DNA of 64,000 nucleotides from Rubrolithibacter sp043763625 (GTDB taxonomy: Bacteria; Bacteroidota; Bacteroidia; Sphingobacteriales; Sphingobacteriaceae). Of the stretch, positions 1 to 9,215 are shown one piece after another. Below the pieces are notes generated by a model. It was not told where the DNA came from and did no database searches. It worked only from the letters and a program-made list of their open reading frames with translations. The DNA lies in assembly GCA_043763625.1 (NCBI GenBank), contig JAYULL010000163.1:1-64000 (forward strand). Reading direction: 5' to 3'. The position numbers and the translations under genes are program-made. How positions within the stretch are numbered: position 1 is the stretch's first letter; the number at the start of each line of letters is the position of its first letter.

Positions 1-337
1 CCACCTCAAAATTAACAGGTTTAGTTATGTCACGAATTGTTAAGTTGCCGGCTAAGGTGTATATGTTCGCTGATTTCTTTTTAAACGAAGTGCTTTTAAA
101 CTTCATTTGGGGTTATTTCTCTGCGTTGAAGAAATCGTCAGATTTTAAATGCCCGTTTCCTTTTTCGTTGTCTGTATCAATGCTGTTCACATCTATTGCA
201 AGTTCAATTGCCGCGTCGGTAAAGTCGGGCTTCGCGGAAGTCGCTGATCTGTTGAACGATTTGAACTTACCGTCAACTTCCGAAATCAACAAGTGTGTTA
301 CGGTGAATGGGTCATCCCAAGTTGAGTCTTGCTTGCT
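1..337 (-). pseudogene. YceI-family protein, decayed and cut by window edge
   Basis: Reading the minus strand from 337 down gives a clear YceI-like (lipocalin-type, polyisoprenoid-binding) protein. It has a Trp near the start (317-319), then FTVTHLLISEVDGKF, a NSIDTDN stretch and HLKSDDFFNAEK, and after a TAA at 113-115 continues in the same frame as PQMKFKST and NLTIRDITKPVNFEV to the window edge. The stop sits where the family normally has Tyr before Pro-(Q/K). The usual DPAHS segment after the first Trp is largely missing (about 7 codons), the usual Arg-Asp before HL is Gly-Asn, and a stop at 338-340 lies upstream with no start codon between. I infer an inactivated gene. The far end lies outside the window. 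Confidence 0.75.
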
Positions 338-367
338 CTATAAACCCCGGTCGGAAGGCTAGCTACC

Positions 368-408
368 AAAAAAAGCTTTCTCAATTATTACAAACAATTG
401 AGAAGGCT
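368..408 (-). terminator. Intrinsic terminator after the GYD gene
   Basis: Inverted repeat with 13-base arms at 374-386 and 396-408, one G-T pair and a 9-base loop. On the minus strand it is followed by a run of T (370-374 region). It lies 25 bases past the stop of the GYD-domain gene, the right place and orientation to end its transcript. Confidence 0.7.
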
Positions 409-433
409 ACTTTTATTGAACAAAATACTAGCG

Positions 434-757
434 TTAGTTTTTACCGGGTGCCCGGTAACTAACAGATTTTTTTGATGCCGCGTCAATATCCGCGGCGGTA
501 AGTAATGAAGTCATTGAGATCTTAACAAGACCTGCACCATTGACTGTTAATCCAACAGCCACTGCAGAAATATCATCAGGAAGTTCAACAATAACATATA
601 CATCTTCCTCGCCAAACGCATAATAAAATGACTCCATTTTACCACCCATTCCTTCCAACATTTTTTCAATGGCAGTTCTGCGTCCAGACCCGCCTTCTTG
701 AATTAACCCCTTTGTTCCATCGGAATTATAAGTTCCTTTGATCAAGTACTTTTTCAT
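434..757 (-). CDS. GYD-domain protein
   Basis: A 107-residue protein matching the GYD family (PF08734) over its whole length: YLIKGTY at 4-10, GGSGRR at 22-27, then YYAFGEEDVYVIVELPD at 45-61 and an LLTAADIDAA segment near the end. GYD proteins form small ferredoxin-like folds and have no settled biochemical role. The ATG at 757 gives the family's usual length and N-terminus. The gene stands alone between a decayed YceI gene and a stretch of gene remnants, with its own terminator downstream. It looks intact. Confidence 0.85.
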   Translation of the reverse strand: MKKYLIKGTYNSDGTKGLIQEGGSGRRTAIEKMLEGMGGKMESFYYAFGEEDVYVIVELPDDISAVAVGLTVNGAGLVKISMTSLLTAADIDAASKKSVSYRAPGKN

Positions 758-1040
758 ATTTGTTAATTTTAAATTTCCCTACTCTTATGGCTTTTCGGAT
801 GCGCCCCGTTTTTATAATGGTCTCTGATCTCCATTCGTATTTCAAAAAACATATATTAAGTGAACGATTGCTGTTTAGCACATAACGGTTGGAGATTTGC
901 GAAGATGGCGGATAGAAAGATCTTCATTGTCGCCGGTTACAAAACTTATTTAAATGTAGAAAATTTCGAGAATACCATCACCTGCCATTTTTGCAAGAGC
1001 CTGAGTGTGTGCCTTGAATAGTAAATATAGGAGGAATTCC

Positions 1041-1077
1041 TAAAAGCCGGAGGGTTCAAGTCCCTTATGTGCCGGTG
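1041..1077 (+). other. tRNA-like 3' fragment (T-arm and acceptor strand)
   Basis: A five-pair stem (1050-1054 with 1062-1066, one G-T pair) encloses the seven-base loop TTCAAGT at 1055-1061, exactly the geometry of a tRNA T-arm. It is followed by a possible acceptor 3' strand ATGTGCC. No matching 5' strand, D-arm or anticodon arm lies at the expected distance upstream. It could be a relic of a tRNA gene or of an integration site, or a chance match. Confidence 0.35.
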
Positions 1078-1093
1078 TAACGAAAAGAACCGC

Positions 1094-1291
1094 CTACACG
1101 CAAGTTTCTTCGTTGTTATTTTCCGAATTGGAGATATCAGGCATAGTTACCGGCATAAAAAGCAATGAACCTTCATCCAGAGGAGGCATGAACTCAGAAC
1201 CAAGCCGGAAGAACATGAATATTCCAAGAGCGTTTATCCCTTCCTTTTGAGGTGCTGCGAAAGTTTTCCCGAAAACCGCTTCGTTTATTTT
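1094..1291 (-). pseudogene. Fragment of a CusA/CzcA-type heavy-metal RND efflux pump
   Basis: On the minus strand a 65-codon open stretch reads GINALGIFMFF, RLGSEFMPPLDEGSLL, FMPVTMPDISNSE, the conserved periplasmic segment just after a transmembrane helix in CusA/CzcA pumps. The frame is closed by stops at 1292-1294 and 1094-1096, has no suitable start codon and covers well under a tenth of a pump of about 1000 residues. Nothing else of the pump is recognisable nearby. It is a deletion relic, distinct from the complete AcrB-type pump at 6098. Confidence 0.7.
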
Positions 1292-1525
1292 TTAAACATT
1301 GAGGAATAAATATAAATCTCCAATTCATCAAAGGGCTTTGGGTGTGGCGCTCTGTATAACAATTTTTTAAACTTCGATACTCGCAAGCAAACCGAAGAAA
1401 GCTTAATTAACACATCTTAGTTTAAAAACCGGTGTGCCCCCTTTTTAAATAAACAATAATATTTTTGCTCTCTCCGTCCTTCTGTCTTAATCCTCCGTCC
1501 TTTATCCCGAACCGGCAGGTAACAC

Positions 1526-2902
1526 TCAGCCGTTTCTCTCCGTCCACTGCTTGCTAAACGATTTCGGCGCTACTTTAGGCATCTCTCTAAACTTTCCCCA
1601 GGTTTTCTTAAAGAAGAGTTTTAAAAAAAAGTTCTTTCGGTTGCCGCTAAACATATCCATTGTACTTCGCTTCAGCATGCCCTTGGTCCAGCCTTTCCAG
1701 CCCCAAGCTTCTTTTTTTGTTGCAAGGCCTTCTTTAACCGAGTCTCGCCGGTTAAGTAAAAGCATTTTGTGAATATCAATTTTGACCGGACAAACCTCTG
1801 AGCACTTGCCGCATAAGCTCGAAGCATAGCTGAGGTGTTTGAAGGTTTCCATCCCTTCCATATGGGGGGTAATCACTGAACCGATTGGTCCGCTGTAGGT
1901 GGTTTCGTAAGTATGGCCGCCTATGTTTTTATAAATTGGACAAGCGTTTAAACAAGCTCCGCAACGAATGCAATATAAACCTTGCCTTTGCTCTTTTTGT
2001 GCGAGAAGGCTAGTTCGGCCATTATCCAACAGCACCACATACATCTCTTGAGGGCCGTCGGTCTCGGCTTCCTGTCTCGGTCCGCTGAGAATAGTGTTAT
2101 AAACAGTTAAATTTTGGCCTGTTCCGTGGCTTGCCAGCAGGGGCCAAAATAGGTCGAGGTCTGAAATGGAAGGAATAACCTTTTCGATGCCGACAATAGC
2201 GATATGAATTTTAGGAAACGTAGTAGTTAAACGGGCATTACCTTCGTTTTCTGTTATCGCGATGCTTCCGGTATCGGCAATTAAAAAATTACCTCCTGAA
2301 ATGCCCACGTCGGCTGTTGTATATTTTTCACGAAGCAATTCACGTGCTTTTAACGTGAGCTGCTCGGGCGTTGCGTTTATATCTGTTTTAAATCGTTGAT
2401 GAAAAAGCTTGGCAATATCCTCTTTGCTTAAATGCATTGCCGGCGTAACAATGTGATAGGGTTTTTGGCCGAGAAGCTGCACGATGTATTCGCCCAAATC
2501 GCTCTCCAAAGCTTCTATTTGATGCTCATGAAGAAACTCATTCAAGTGAATTTCTTCCGTTGTCATCGACTTTGATTTTATTACCGATTTAGCTTTTGCC
2601 TTTTGCAGGATGCTCAGAATTTCGCGTTGGGCTTCTTCTGCATCATTGGCCCAAATAACTTTACCGCCGCGTTTTATAAAATTAGACTCGAACTCAAGCA
2701 GCATCTTGTCTAAGTTCTCTATCGCCTTCCACTTAATAGTATGCGCCTTCTTTTTTGAGTTCTCGAGATTGAAAAACTTAGTTAAACCTCTTTCTACGGC
2801 AGTATTATATCTGCCGATGTTGAAATTAATTATGCGACGATGGTTAAGATCAAAAGCTTTACTTTCAGAGGTTTCGATGAAGTCTTCGGCAAATGTGGAC
2901 AT
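1526..2902 (-). CDS. lutB: LutB-type iron-sulfur protein (lactate utilisation)
   Basis: A 458-residue protein of the LutB/YkgF family, part of the LutABC complex that oxidises L-lactate to pyruvate in Bacillus subtilis. A LUD domain spans about 65-300. It is followed by two ferredoxin-type cysteine clusters, C311-x2-C314-x2-C317-x3-C321-P and C364-x2-C367-x3-C371-P, then a basic C-terminal tail. Length and domain order are normal. The usual partners lutA and lutC are not beside it: upstream is an M61 peptidase and downstream the decayed region. Function in lactate oxidation therefore depends on partners elsewhere, and another LUD-family role is possible. Confidence 0.88.
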   Translation of the reverse strand: MSTFAEDFIETSESKAFDLNHRRIINFNIGRYNTAVERGLTKFFNLENSKKKAHTIKWKAIENLDKMLLEFESNFIKRGGKVIWANDAEEAQREILSILQKAKAKSVIKSKSMTTEEIHLNEFLHEHQIEALESDLGEYIVQLLGQKPYHIVTPAMHLSKEDIAKLFHQRFKTDINATPEQLTLKARELLREKYTTADVGISGGNFLIADTGSIAITENEGNARLTTTFPKIHIAIVGIEKVIPSISDLDLFWPLLASHGTGQNLTVYNTILSGPRQEAETDGPQEMYVVLLDNGRTSLLAQKEQRQGLYCIRCGACLNACPIYKNIGGHTYETTYSGPIGSVITPHMEGMETFKHLSYASSLCGKCSEVCPVKIDIHKMLLLNRRDSVKEGLATKKEAWGWKGWTKGMLKRSTMDMFSGNRKNFFLKLFFKKTWGKFREMPKVAPKSFSKQWTERNG

Positions 2903-2951
2903 GTTAGCGTATAAGTAGATGTAACGTTTCTTTACGAGAATTCTTGTTCTT

Positions 2952-4766
2952 TTAATTTAGATGCAGCCACCTTTTTCTCACCGCCATTTGCTCCGCCGTT
3001 GCAGATTCATCAACCTCTAACCTGTATTTCGCATTCGGCGTATTTTGAAGTGTTACTTCTAACTCATGCAACATTCCGTCTCGCGACACCACAAATATTA
3101 AAACATCGCCTACTTTTTTGGAAGGGATATATTTATCGATATCGGTAAGCCCTGAAACTCGATTGTTATCTATTGCAATGATTTCGTCATTTGTATTGAG
3201 TCCCCCTTTCCAAGCTGCGCTTCCGCGAGATACTGCAGTTACAACCACTTTCCCGTCTCTCAAAGCTGAACCTATTCCTAAATAAGGCTCTGTTCTTCCC
3301 GCATTATCGTTTTTAACATATATTCCGGCATGACCCAAATACTCAATAAAGTTTATTGATTTGGTTCCGTTAATGTAGTCTGTATAAATTTTATTCAAGC
3401 TTTTTCCGGCAACCTTTTCTGCTACCGCTTTAAACTCGGCATCGGTATACCCGCGTTTTTGCTTTTTGTAATACTCGTCGTAAGCGGCTTTCATTACATC
3501 ATCCAATCCTTTTTCCCCCTGAGTTGCCTTAAGAATTTCAAGATCAAAAACAAGGGCGATAAGTGAGCCCTTGTCATAGTAAGATATGGTTGAGTTTCGC
3601 GAATTTTCGTTCGGACGATAATATTTAATCCAAGCATCAAAACTAGCTTCGCTCACCGGTTGAACTCGATTTCCCGGTTGGTTTTCAACAGCGTTAATAT
3701 CGCCTTGAATAATGTTAAGATACTCTTCCGGAGAATAAATTCCGGCACGACGAAGAATTAAATTATCGTAATAAGCTGTAAAGCCTTCTGCTATCCATAA
3801 GTCAGTAGTATAGTTTTCGTTGTCGTAATCAAAGGGACCGAGAGCCTTCGGACGTAGGCGCTTAACGTTCCATAAATGAAAATACTCATGAGCAACCAAA
3901 CCTAAAAAGCCTTTATAGCCTTCGTCTGTCGAATAGGCGTTTCGAGAAGTGCCCAGCACAGTTGAGTTTAAATGTTCCAGCCCGCCGCCGCCTGCACCGA
4001 AGTTGTGAACGATAAAAACATAACGCTTATTCGGATTTTCGCCGAAGATTTTTGTGGCTTCATCAACAATTTTTATCATGTCGGCTTTAAGGCGATCCTT
4101 GTTATAGCTTCCGCTGCCGTACATCGCTACTTCGTGTTTTACTCCTGCGGCATCAAATTCAAAAATATCTTGATTGCCGATTTCTATCGGGGAGTCGAAA
4201 AGAACGTCAAAATCAGAAGCATAATAGGTATTTGTTTTGCCGGAAGCAGGTTCTAATCCGGTAGATATTTTACTCCAGCTTTTAAGCGGATTAACGGTTA
4301 CTGTTGCCGGATTAGAAATCATTCCGTCCACAAACATAAAAATCCCGGTAGGCGAAATAAAAGCATGCGTTGCATCAACAAAACTTGTTCGTACCGAAAT
4401 TTCGTTAGCATACACGCGGTACTTTACGGTTACTTCATTAGCGTTGCCGGAATGTATGCGCCAAGCGTTTTTCTTGATTTTTAATGCCGATAAAGCTCCT
4501 CCCGATTTGGAAGAGGCAGTAAGGTTTTCTACATTTTTAGAAAATTCTCTTATTAAGTATGATCCCGGCGTCCAAACCGGCATTTTTATATCGATAAAAT
4601 CTTTTTTTAAACCCGTTATATTCATGGAAACCTCTACATAATGTGCTTGGGGCTCGATAAATGAAAGCTCGAAATTAATTTTAGGTTTTGCGTTTGCAGA
4701 GGCCATAAGGGTAATAATAGTAATAAAACAAAAAGCTCTTTTTAATGATGTAATAACTGCAGGCAT
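2952..4766 (-). CDS. M61-family metallopeptidase with PDZ domain
   Basis: A 604-residue exported protein: hydrophobic signal segment at about 8-27, an N-terminal beta domain (30-190), then a zinc peptidase domain with HEYFH at 293-297 and the third ligand Glu at about 327 in the motif WIAEGF. A PDZ domain follows at about 490-570, with GGLNTNDEIIAIDNN. This is the layout of the M61 glycyl aminopeptidase family, zinc enzymes expected in the periplasm. All catalytic residues are present. It lies 49 bases upstream of lutB on the same strand, so co-transcription is possible though no functional link is known. Its start region faces the efflux operon at 5006. Confidence 0.92.
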   Translation of the reverse strand: MPAVITSLKRAFCFITIITLMASANAKPKINFELSFIEPQAHYVEVSMNITGLKKDFIDIKMPVWTPGSYLIREFSKNVENLTASSKSGGALSALKIKKNAWRIHSGNANEVTVKYRVYANEISVRTSFVDATHAFISPTGIFMFVDGMISNPATVTVNPLKSWSKISTGLEPASGKTNTYYASDFDVLFDSPIEIGNQDIFEFDAAGVKHEVAMYGSGSYNKDRLKADMIKIVDEATKIFGENPNKRYVFIVHNFGAGGGGLEHLNSTVLGTSRNAYSTDEGYKGFLGLVAHEYFHLWNVKRLRPKALGPFDYDNENYTTDLWIAEGFTAYYDNLILRRAGIYSPEEYLNIIQGDINAVENQPGNRVQPVSEASFDAWIKYYRPNENSRNSTISYYDKGSLIALVFDLEILKATQGEKGLDDVMKAAYDEYYKKQKRGYTDAEFKAVAEKVAGKSLNKIYTDYINGTKSINFIEYLGHAGIYVKNDNAGRTEPYLGIGSALRDGKVVVTAVSRGSAAWKGGLNTNDEIIAIDNNRVSGLTDIDKYIPSKKVGDVLIFVVSRDGMLHELEVTLQNTPNAKYRLEVDESATAEQMAVRKRWLHLN

Positions 4767-4974
4767 CCGGCAAAAATACTTTTTCCGGATTTAATGTTTG
4801 ATTAAATTTCCTGAACCTGTAAAATACTTAATACACCGGAAGCCTTAACATCATGAAACTTATTTTTACGTTCTTGTTGAAACAGATTCGATCAAAGAGA
4901 GTAATTACAAGGTAATATTCTTCGAAAGTCCGATTTGAAAAGCTGCCAAATATCCGGTTAAACATTTAAGTCAA

Positions 4975-4982
4975 TAAATTTG
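4975..4982 (+). promoter_or_regulatory. -7 box (TAAATTTG) of the efflux operon
   Basis: TAAATTTG fits the Bacteroidota -7 consensus TAnnTTTG exactly and lies 23 bases before the ATG of the adaptor gene, which would give a leader of roughly 15-20 bases. I see no convincing TTTG -33 box at the right distance, so this is a candidate only. Confidence 0.4.
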
Positions 4983-5005
4983 AGCATTTGTAAGAAAACC
5001 CTTTC

Positions 5006-6094
5006 ATGAAACTGAAACACGTTATTTATACTTTACTTATTGTCGGGTTTGCTGCATTGGTTTTTTATCGAATTTATAAGGGTAAAGGCAATGATAAAGG
5101 AAGTATGCCGGCAGCCGGAGGTGCTCCGGGGAGAGCAAATGGAGGGATGCCCCCGGTTCAAGTTAACGGAGTAGTGGTAAAACCGACAAATTTTGCAAAC
5201 TCGTTAGCGGTATCGGGGTCGGTTGAAGCAAACGAGCAAGTACAAATTAGAAGTGAAGTGCAAGGGATTGTTCGCGAACTGTCTTTTAAGGAAGGGGGTA
5301 ATGTAAGTAAAGGGCAAATTTTATTTCGCATTGACGACTCAGAGCTTCAAGCACAATTAACTCAAGCGTTAACGAAACAAAAACTTGCTAAAGAAACTGA
5401 AAATCGTGCAAAACTACTTTTGCAAAAAGAAGCGATCAGCAGAGAAGAATACGATGTGGCTCTTGCAGATTTACGATCATTACAAGCACAAACACAGCTG
5501 ATTCGAGCTCAGATAGCCAAAACAAGAGTTAGGGCACCTTTTTCGGGCAGAATCGGCTTGAGGGCTATTTCGGCAGGCGAGTATCTAACTCCCACTACTG
5601 TGGTAGCAAATTTGGTAAACATTAATCCTGTTAAAATAACTTTTTCAATTCCCGAAAAATATTCTTCGGAAGTAAAACAAGGGAATCAAATAAAATTTAC
5701 GGTTGCCGGTTCCGATAAAAAATATTCGGCTACGGTTTATGCTATAGAGCCCGGAATAAACGAAGCAACTCGAACGTTACAGTTAAGAGCAAGAGCGGAT
5801 AACAGTCACGGAGAATTACTTCCGGGATCGTTCGCTAAAGTAGAACTTACCCTTTCAAATATTAAAGATGCTATTTTGGTTCCTTCTGAGGCCGTTATTC
5901 CGGTACTAAAAGGCCGAAAAGTATTTGTAGCCGAAAACGGAAAAGCAAAAGAAGTAATGGTTGAAACCGGTGCAAGAACTAATCGTGATGTTTTAATACA
6001 ATCCGGAATAAAAGCCGGGGATACGGTTATAACCTCCGGAACAATGTCGCTAAAAGCGGATGTGCCTGTAGTTGTTCAGGTTCAGGCAAAATAA
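5006..6094 (+). CDS. RND efflux periplasmic adaptor subunit
   Basis: A 362-residue membrane-fusion protein of the AcrA/HlyD type. It has a membrane anchor at about 4-22, a Gly/Pro-rich linker, a lipoyl half-domain (SGSVEANEQVQIRSEVQG), an alpha-helical hairpin (about 110-165), the second lipoyl half (VRAPFSGRIG) and beta-barrel and membrane-proximal domains. Such adaptors join an inner-membrane RND pump to a TolC channel. It is the first gene of a tight operon, with 3 bases before the pump gene and the TolC gene after that. Substrate cannot be told from sequence. Confidence 0.93.
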   Translation: MKLKHVIYTLLIVGFAALVFYRIYKGKGNDKGSMPAAGGAPGRANGGMPPVQVNGVVVKPTNFANSLAVSGSVEANEQVQIRSEVQGIVRELSFKEGGNVSKGQILFRIDDSELQAQLTQALTKQKLAKETENRAKLLLQKEAISREEYDVALADLRSLQAQTQLIRAQIAKTRVRAPFSGRIGLRAISAGEYLTPTTVVANLVNINPVKITFSIPEKYSSEVKQGNQIKFTVAGSDKKYSATVYAIEPGINEATRTLQLRARADNSHGELLPGSFAKVELTLSNIKDAILVPSEAVIPVLKGRKVFVAENGKAKEVMVETGARTNRDVLIQSGIKAGDTVITSGTMSLKADVPVVVQVQAK

Positions 6095-6097
6095 ATT

Positions 6098-9000
6098 ATG
6101 AGTTTATCTACAACAAGCATAAAAAGACCTGTATTAGCTATTGTGATGAACTTAGCGCTGATACTTTTTGGGGTTATAGGGTTTAAGTTTTTAGGAGTAC
6201 GCGAATTCCCGTCTATAGACCCGCCGATAGTTTCGGTAAGAACTTCCTATCCGGGAGCAAATTCAGATATCATCGAATCGCAAATTACCGAGCCTTTAGA
6301 GAAAGCAATTAACAGTATAGACGGGATAAAAAATATTTCTTCTTCGAGCAATCAAGGCTCGAGTGTGGTAACTGTTGAGTTTAATTTGGAGAAGAACTTA
6401 GAAGAAGCGGCTAATGATGTACGCGATAAGGTATCTCAAGCGGTTAGAATGCTTCCTAAAGATATAGACGGTGCCCCTGTTGTGTCTAAAGCCGACGCCA
6501 ATTCCGACGCGATAATATCCATGACTGTTGAGAGCAACAGGCGAAATCAATTGGAAGTGAGCGATTACGGCGAAAACGTTATTGCCCAGCGCTTACAAAC
6601 TATCCCGGGCGTAAGCACAATCCAAATTTGGGGGCAAAAGAGATATGCCATGAGGCTTTGGATTGACCCTACAAAGCTTGCCTCTTACGGACTTACCGCT
6701 TTGGACATAAAAAATGCGTTAGACCGAGAGAATGTCGAGTTACCGTCGGGCAAAATTTACGGCAATGCAACCGAGCTTACCGTAAAAACAATGGGCAACC
6801 TGTCTAACGAAGAGCAGTTTAACAACCTGATTATTAAATCATCGGGCGACAATATTATTCGTTTGCAAGATGTAGGGAATGCAGTTTTGGGTCCCGAAAA
6901 TGAAGAAAGCATTTTGCGTAAATCCGGAAAGCCGATGATCGGGTTGGCGCTGATTCCGCAGCCCGGTGCCAACTATTTAGACATCGCCAAAGAGTTTTAT
7001 AAACGCTACGAGCAATTGAAGGTAGAGCTTCCCAAAGACTTTAAGTTGGATATTGCTTTAGATAACACCATATTTATTAAACGCTCGGTTACCGAAGTAG
7101 GCGAAACAATTGCGCTTTCTCTGATACTTGTAATTCTTATTATTTACTTGTTTTTTAGAGATTGGAGTATTGCCTTCCGGCCCTTAATTGATATTCCTGT
7201 GTCGCTGGTGGCCACATTTTTTATCATGTACTTGTGCGGCTTTTCTGTTAATGTGCTTACTCTTCTTGCTATCGTTTTAGCAACCGGGTTGGTAGTGGAT
7301 GACGGTATCGTGGTAACCGAAAACATATTTAAAAAAGTTGAAGAAGGCTATTCTCCGTTTGAAGCCGCAATAAAGGGGGCAAACGAGATTTTTGGAGCCG
7401 TAATTTCTATTTCTATTACTCTGGCCGCCGTTTTTTTACCGGTAATTTTTCTAGAGGGTTTTGTTGGAAGGCTTTTCCGGGAGTTTGGAGTGGTGATTGG
7501 CGCAGCGGTATTAATTTCTGCTTTTGTATCCTTAACCCTCACGCCTATGCTTAATGCATATTTAATGAAGGCAAATCAGAAAAAGTCGAAGTTCTACGAT
7601 CTTACTGAACCGTATTTTGTTAAGATGACTACGGGCTATGCAGAGTCTTTGGATCGCTTTATGAAAAAACGTTGGTTAGCTTTCCCGATTATCGCCGGTT
7701 GTTTAGGATTGATAGTACTTTTTTGGTTAATAATTCAAAAAGAAACGGCTCCCTACGACGACAGGAGCGCTGTAAACGGGATGGTTACCGCATCGGAAGG
7801 GGCTTCATACGAATATACAGATGAATTTATACTTAAATTGAATAAGCTCATTACAGACTCCGTTCCGGAAAAGAAAGTTAGTCTTACGGTTACTGCACCC
7901 GGATTTGCCGGATCGGGAGCAACAAATACAGGATTTTTCAGAATACGGTTAAAAGATCCGGGCGATAGACCCCGATCACAACAGGAAATTGCTGACGGCC
8001 TAACAAAAGCTACCAAGGGTTACAGCGAGGCCAAAACTTTTGTTACTCAGCAACCAACTATATCTGTCGGCCGCCGCGGAGGCTTGCCGATCAGCTACAT
8101 TATTCAAGCGCCCAACTTTGAACGCCTTCGCGAAAAGCTTCCGGTATTTATGGACGAAGTTGCTAAAAATCGCACTTTTACTGTTTCTGACGTTAATCTT
8201 AAATTCAATAAACCTGAACTTAATGTATCTATCGACAGAGAAAAAGCTAAAAATTTAGGAGTTTCGGTTTTAGATGTAGCGCAGACCTTGCAATTTTCGC
8301 TAAGCGGACAAAGGTTCGGATACTTTCTGATGAACGGCAAGCAGTACCAAATTATCGGGCAATACGATCGTATTAACCGGAATGATCCTTTTGATTTGAC
8401 GTCAACATTTGTTAGAAGCAGTTCAGGAGAACTTATTCAGCTAGACAACCTGGTGAATATGGAAGAGCAAAGCAGTCCGCCCCAGCTTTACCACAACAAC
8501 CGATTCACCTCTGCCACCGTGTCTGCGGGGCTTGCTCCCGGAAAAAGTATAGGCGAAGGAATTGACGCAATGAACGCAATTGCGGGAAAAGTGCTGGATA
8601 AAGATTTTTCCACTGATTTAAGCGGTGAGTCCCGCGACTTTAAAGAAAGTTCCTCTAATACTCTTTTTGCATTCGGATTAGCTTTGCTTCTGGTTTATTT
8701 AATCTTAGCAGCCCAATTCGAGAGCTTTATTGATCCTTTTATTATCATTTTAACTGTGCCGATGGCTGTTGCCGGAGCCTTACTTTCATTGTGGCTTTTT
8801 GGTCAAACCTGGAATATATTTAGTCAGATAGGTACAATTATGCTTATTGGACTGGTAACTAAAAACGGGATACTGATTGTGGAATTCGCCAACCAACTCA
8901 AAGAACAAGGAAAACCAATTGAGCGAGCAATTCGAGAGGCTGCGGAAGCTCGCCTTCGGCCCATTTTGATGACCAGTTTGGCAATTGCTTTAGGAGCTTT

Positions 9001-9208
9001 GCCTATAGCCTTGGCCTTAGGGGCTGCCGCAAAAAGCCGAATAGGTATGGGAGTAGTAATTGTTGGCGGAACTACATTTTCGCTTATTCTTACCCTCTAT
9101 GTAATTCCGGCAATTTACTCCATGTGGTCGCGAAAGCATAAGCCTAAACCCCAAATTGAATCGGAAAATATGAATCGAAAAGAACTTGAATCGGCCTATC
9201 AAGTGTAG
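6098..9208 (+). CDS. AcrB-type (HAE1) RND efflux pump
   Basis: A 1036-residue inner-membrane proton-driven exporter of the hydrophobe/amphiphile RND family. The N-terminus (SIKRPVLAIVMNLALILFG) and the helix motif GLVVDDGIVVTENIF with the paired Asp of the proton relay (about residue 405) are typical, as is Lys in LVTKNGILIVEFANQ in the C-terminal half. Two periplasmic loops of about 300 residues and 12 helices are expected from the pattern. Length is normal for AcrB-like pumps. It follows the adaptor by 3 bases and precedes the TolC gene by 7, so one transcript should supply the whole tripartite system. It is not of the heavy-metal (CusA) class. Confidence 0.94.
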   Translation: MSLSTTSIKRPVLAIVMNLALILFGVIGFKFLGVREFPSIDPPIVSVRTSYPGANSDIIESQITEPLEKAINSIDGIKNISSSSNQGSSVVTVEFNLEKNLEEAANDVRDKVSQAVRMLPKDIDGAPVVSKADANSDAIISMTVESNRRNQLEVSDYGENVIAQRLQTIPGVSTIQIWGQKRYAMRLWIDPTKLASYGLTALDIKNALDRENVELPSGKIYGNATELTVKTMGNLSNEEQFNNLIIKSSGDNIIRLQDVGNAVLGPENEESILRKSGKPMIGLALIPQPGANYLDIAKEFYKRYEQLKVELPKDFKLDIALDNTIFIKRSVTEVGETIALSLILVILIIYLFFRDWSIAFRPLIDIPVSLVATFFIMYLCGFSVNVLTLLAIVLATGLVVDDGIVVTENIFKKVEEGYSPFEAAIKGANEIFGAVISISITLAAVFLPVIFLEGFVGRLFREFGVVIGAAVLISAFVSLTLTPMLNAYLMKANQKKSKFYDLTEPYFVKMTTGYAESLDRFMKKRWLAFPIIAGCLGLIVLFWLIIQKETAPYDDRSAVNGMVTASEGASYEYTDEFILKLNKLITDSVPEKKVSLTVTAPGFAGSGATNTGFFRIRLKDPGDRPRSQQEIADGLTKATKGYSEAKTFVTQQPTISVGRRGGLPISYIIQAPNFERLREKLPVFMDEVAKNRTFTVSDVNLKFNKPELNVSIDREKAKNLGVSVLDVAQTLQFSLSGQRFGYFLMNGKQYQIIGQYDRINRNDPFDLTSTFVRSSSGELIQLDNLVNMEEQSSPPQLYHNNRFTSATVSAGLAPGKSIGEGIDAMNAIAGKVLDKDFSTDLSGESRDFKESSSNTLFAFGLALLLVYLILAAQFESFIDPFIIILTVPMAVAGALLSLWLFGQTWNIFSQIGTIMLIGLVTKNGILIVEFANQLKEQGKPIERAIREAAEARLRPILMTSLAIALGALPIALALGAAAKSRIGMGVVIVGGTTFSLILTLYVIPAIYSMWSRKHKPKPQIESENMNRKELESAYQV

Positions 9209-9215
9209 TAAATAA

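Larger units (their letters stand above)
758..1525. other. Long intergenic region with gene remnants
   Basis: No intact gene is visible in these 768 bases. The stretch holds a tRNA-like 3' fragment (1041-1077) and a piece of a heavy-metal RND efflux pump (1094-1291), listed separately. The rest (roughly 780-1040 and 1300-1500) shows only short frames interrupted by stops, and I recognise nothing in it. It reads as decaying DNA, consistent with the neighbouring YceI pseudogene. Confidence 0.6.

Noticed and set aside
27..362. Plus-strand frame of 111 codons
   Set aside because: It is the shadow of the decayed YceI gene on the opposite strand, where the family match is clear; the plus-strand translation resembles nothing.
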